Below are positions 49,752 through 50,201 of a stretch of 50,201 nt of DNA, one piece after another. The stretch covers positions 1 through 50,201 of the forward strand of contig VHCY01000007.1 in the NCBI GenBank assembly GCA_016871595.1, written 5' to 3'. The position numbers and the translations under genes are program-made. How positions within the stretch are numbered: the first letter of the stretch is position 1; every line of letters starts with the position of its first letter. The notes under the pieces are model-generated. The model had not been told where the DNA came from and did not search any database. It saw only the letters and a program-made list of their open reading frames with translations. Source of the stretch: Verrucomicrobiota bacterium (lineage in GTDB: Bacteria; Verrucomicrobiota; Verrucomicrobiia; Opitutales; Opitutaceae).

Positions 49752-50201
49752 TCAGGGGATAGAGGGATAAGGTCGATCGCGTTGCTGCCGCATCCAGCCC
49801 GCGAGTTCGCCCCGCAGGCGCCGCAGCTCCAGGGTGGCCGTGGCGTCCCCGCGGAGATTGCGCAGTTCGTGGGGGTCCGTCGCGAGATCGAAGAGGAACT
49901 CCTCGTCCGCATCGCTCAGGACGAGCTTCCAGCGCTGATCACGCGCCATCCGGTGTCCCTGCCCGGGCTTGCCGCCCACCCCCACGCACTCGCTGTGGAC
50001 CACTTGGCGGGGCCAAGGCGAAGACTCGGTCCACAGGGGGACGAGCGAGCGACCGGCCGGCGCCGTCGGCGGCGAGGTGGCGCCCGCCAGCTCCAAGAGG
50101 GTCGGATAAAGGTCCAGCGAGCTGACCAAGGCGTCGCTCCGGCGACCGGCCGGTACGCCCGCTCCCCAGACAAAGCAGGGGATGCGCACCGACTCCTCGT
50201 G
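49752..50201 (-). CDS. Sulfatase (partial; N-terminal part outside window)
   Basis: C-terminal 149 residues of a second sulfatase. It begins at the window edge as HEESVRIPCFVWGAGVPAG, the usual sulfatase segment, followed by SSLDLYPTLLELAGA and RDQRWKLVLSDADEEFLFDL plus DPHELRNLRGD, all typical of the C-terminal subdomain. The catalytic N-terminal half with the CxPxR motif lies beyond base 50201. It is the first visible gene of the minus-strand locus, reading towards the receptor 4 bp away. Confidence 0.88.
   Translation of the reverse strand, partial: HEESVRIPCFVWGAGVPAGRRSDALVSSLDLYPTLLELAGATSPPTAPAGRSLVPLWTESSPWPRQVVHSECVGVGGKPGQGHRMARDQRWKLVLSDADEEFLFDLATDPHELRNLRGDATATLELRRLRGELAGWMRQQRDRPYPSIP

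Overview
The window is a chromosomal segment of a high-GC bacterium, with about two thirds or more G+C by eye, dense gene packing and many 1-10 bp overlaps. I infer a member of Verrucomicrobiota, most likely near Opitutaceae. The reasons are a SusD-less TonB-dependent receptor whose N-terminus carries the DPIVLSPFQV-type segment and lies between two sulfatases, a sialate O-acetylesterase next to a DUF1343/NamZ protein, the sparse use of Shine-Dalgarno sequences, and the overall mix of genes. This is inference from protein style, not from a marker-gene tree. I see no insertion sequence, prophage, CRISPR array, integron or rRNA operon, and no gene-free stretch longer than 300 bases.

Layout. 1-2.4 kb: two in-frame neighbours, a partial sialate O-acetylesterase and a NamZ-type exo-N-acetylmuramidase. 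2.4-3.6 kb: a MoeB/ThiF-rhodanese fusion on the minus strand. 3.6-9.5 kb: a tight plus-strand run ruvX-truA-comF-accD-folC, then gamma-glutamyltranspeptidase. 9.5-17.1 kb: a translation block rpmI-rplT-pheS-pheT-gatC-gatA-gatB, followed by an unknown membrane protein. 17.9-26.0 kb, minus strand: a PQQ-type beta-propeller protein, malQ, lepB, lepA, fabD and a PilT-like ATPase. 26.1-28.3 kb, plus strand: dapA-dapB-ruvA. 28.3-29.6 kb, minus strand: an ECF sigma factor and a membrane-anchored putative anti-sigma partner, with a sigma-E-like promoter upstream. 29.7-31.1 kb: tRNA-Lys(UUU), a NarL-type response regulator and a Pal lipoprotein, closed by a strong terminator. 31.3-32.5 kb: a PhoD-like phosphatase.

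32.5-43.6 kb is a sulfur-assimilation island. It contains cysE, metY, a cysH-cysD-cysN-rrf2 operon, and a divergent sumT-cbiX-cysI operon that supplies siroheme and sulfite reductase. A sugar isomerase / Gfo-Idh-MocA pair sits inside it. Together these genes cover sulfate activation, PAPS reduction, sulfite reduction, O-acetylserine synthesis and sulfhydrylation. APS kinase, precorrin-2 dehydrogenase and the sulfite reductase flavoprotein are not in the window. 43.8-45.1 kb holds a divergent pair of unrecognised genes. 45.1-50.2 kb is a minus-strand sulfatase-TonB receptor-sulfatase locus, probably for uptake and desulfation of a sulfated glycan, whose released sulfate could feed the nearby island.

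I do not see a clearly new defence or mobile system. The points most worth checking are the apparently autoregulated ECF promoter overlapping a perfect palindrome, a recurring CCTTGCC box upstream of several transcription units, an AccD that has lost all four zinc-ribbon cysteines, a signal peptidase I with a large insertion, a CbiX whose first half has lost its metal-binding histidines, and the uncharacterised divergent gene pair at 43.8-45.1 kb.
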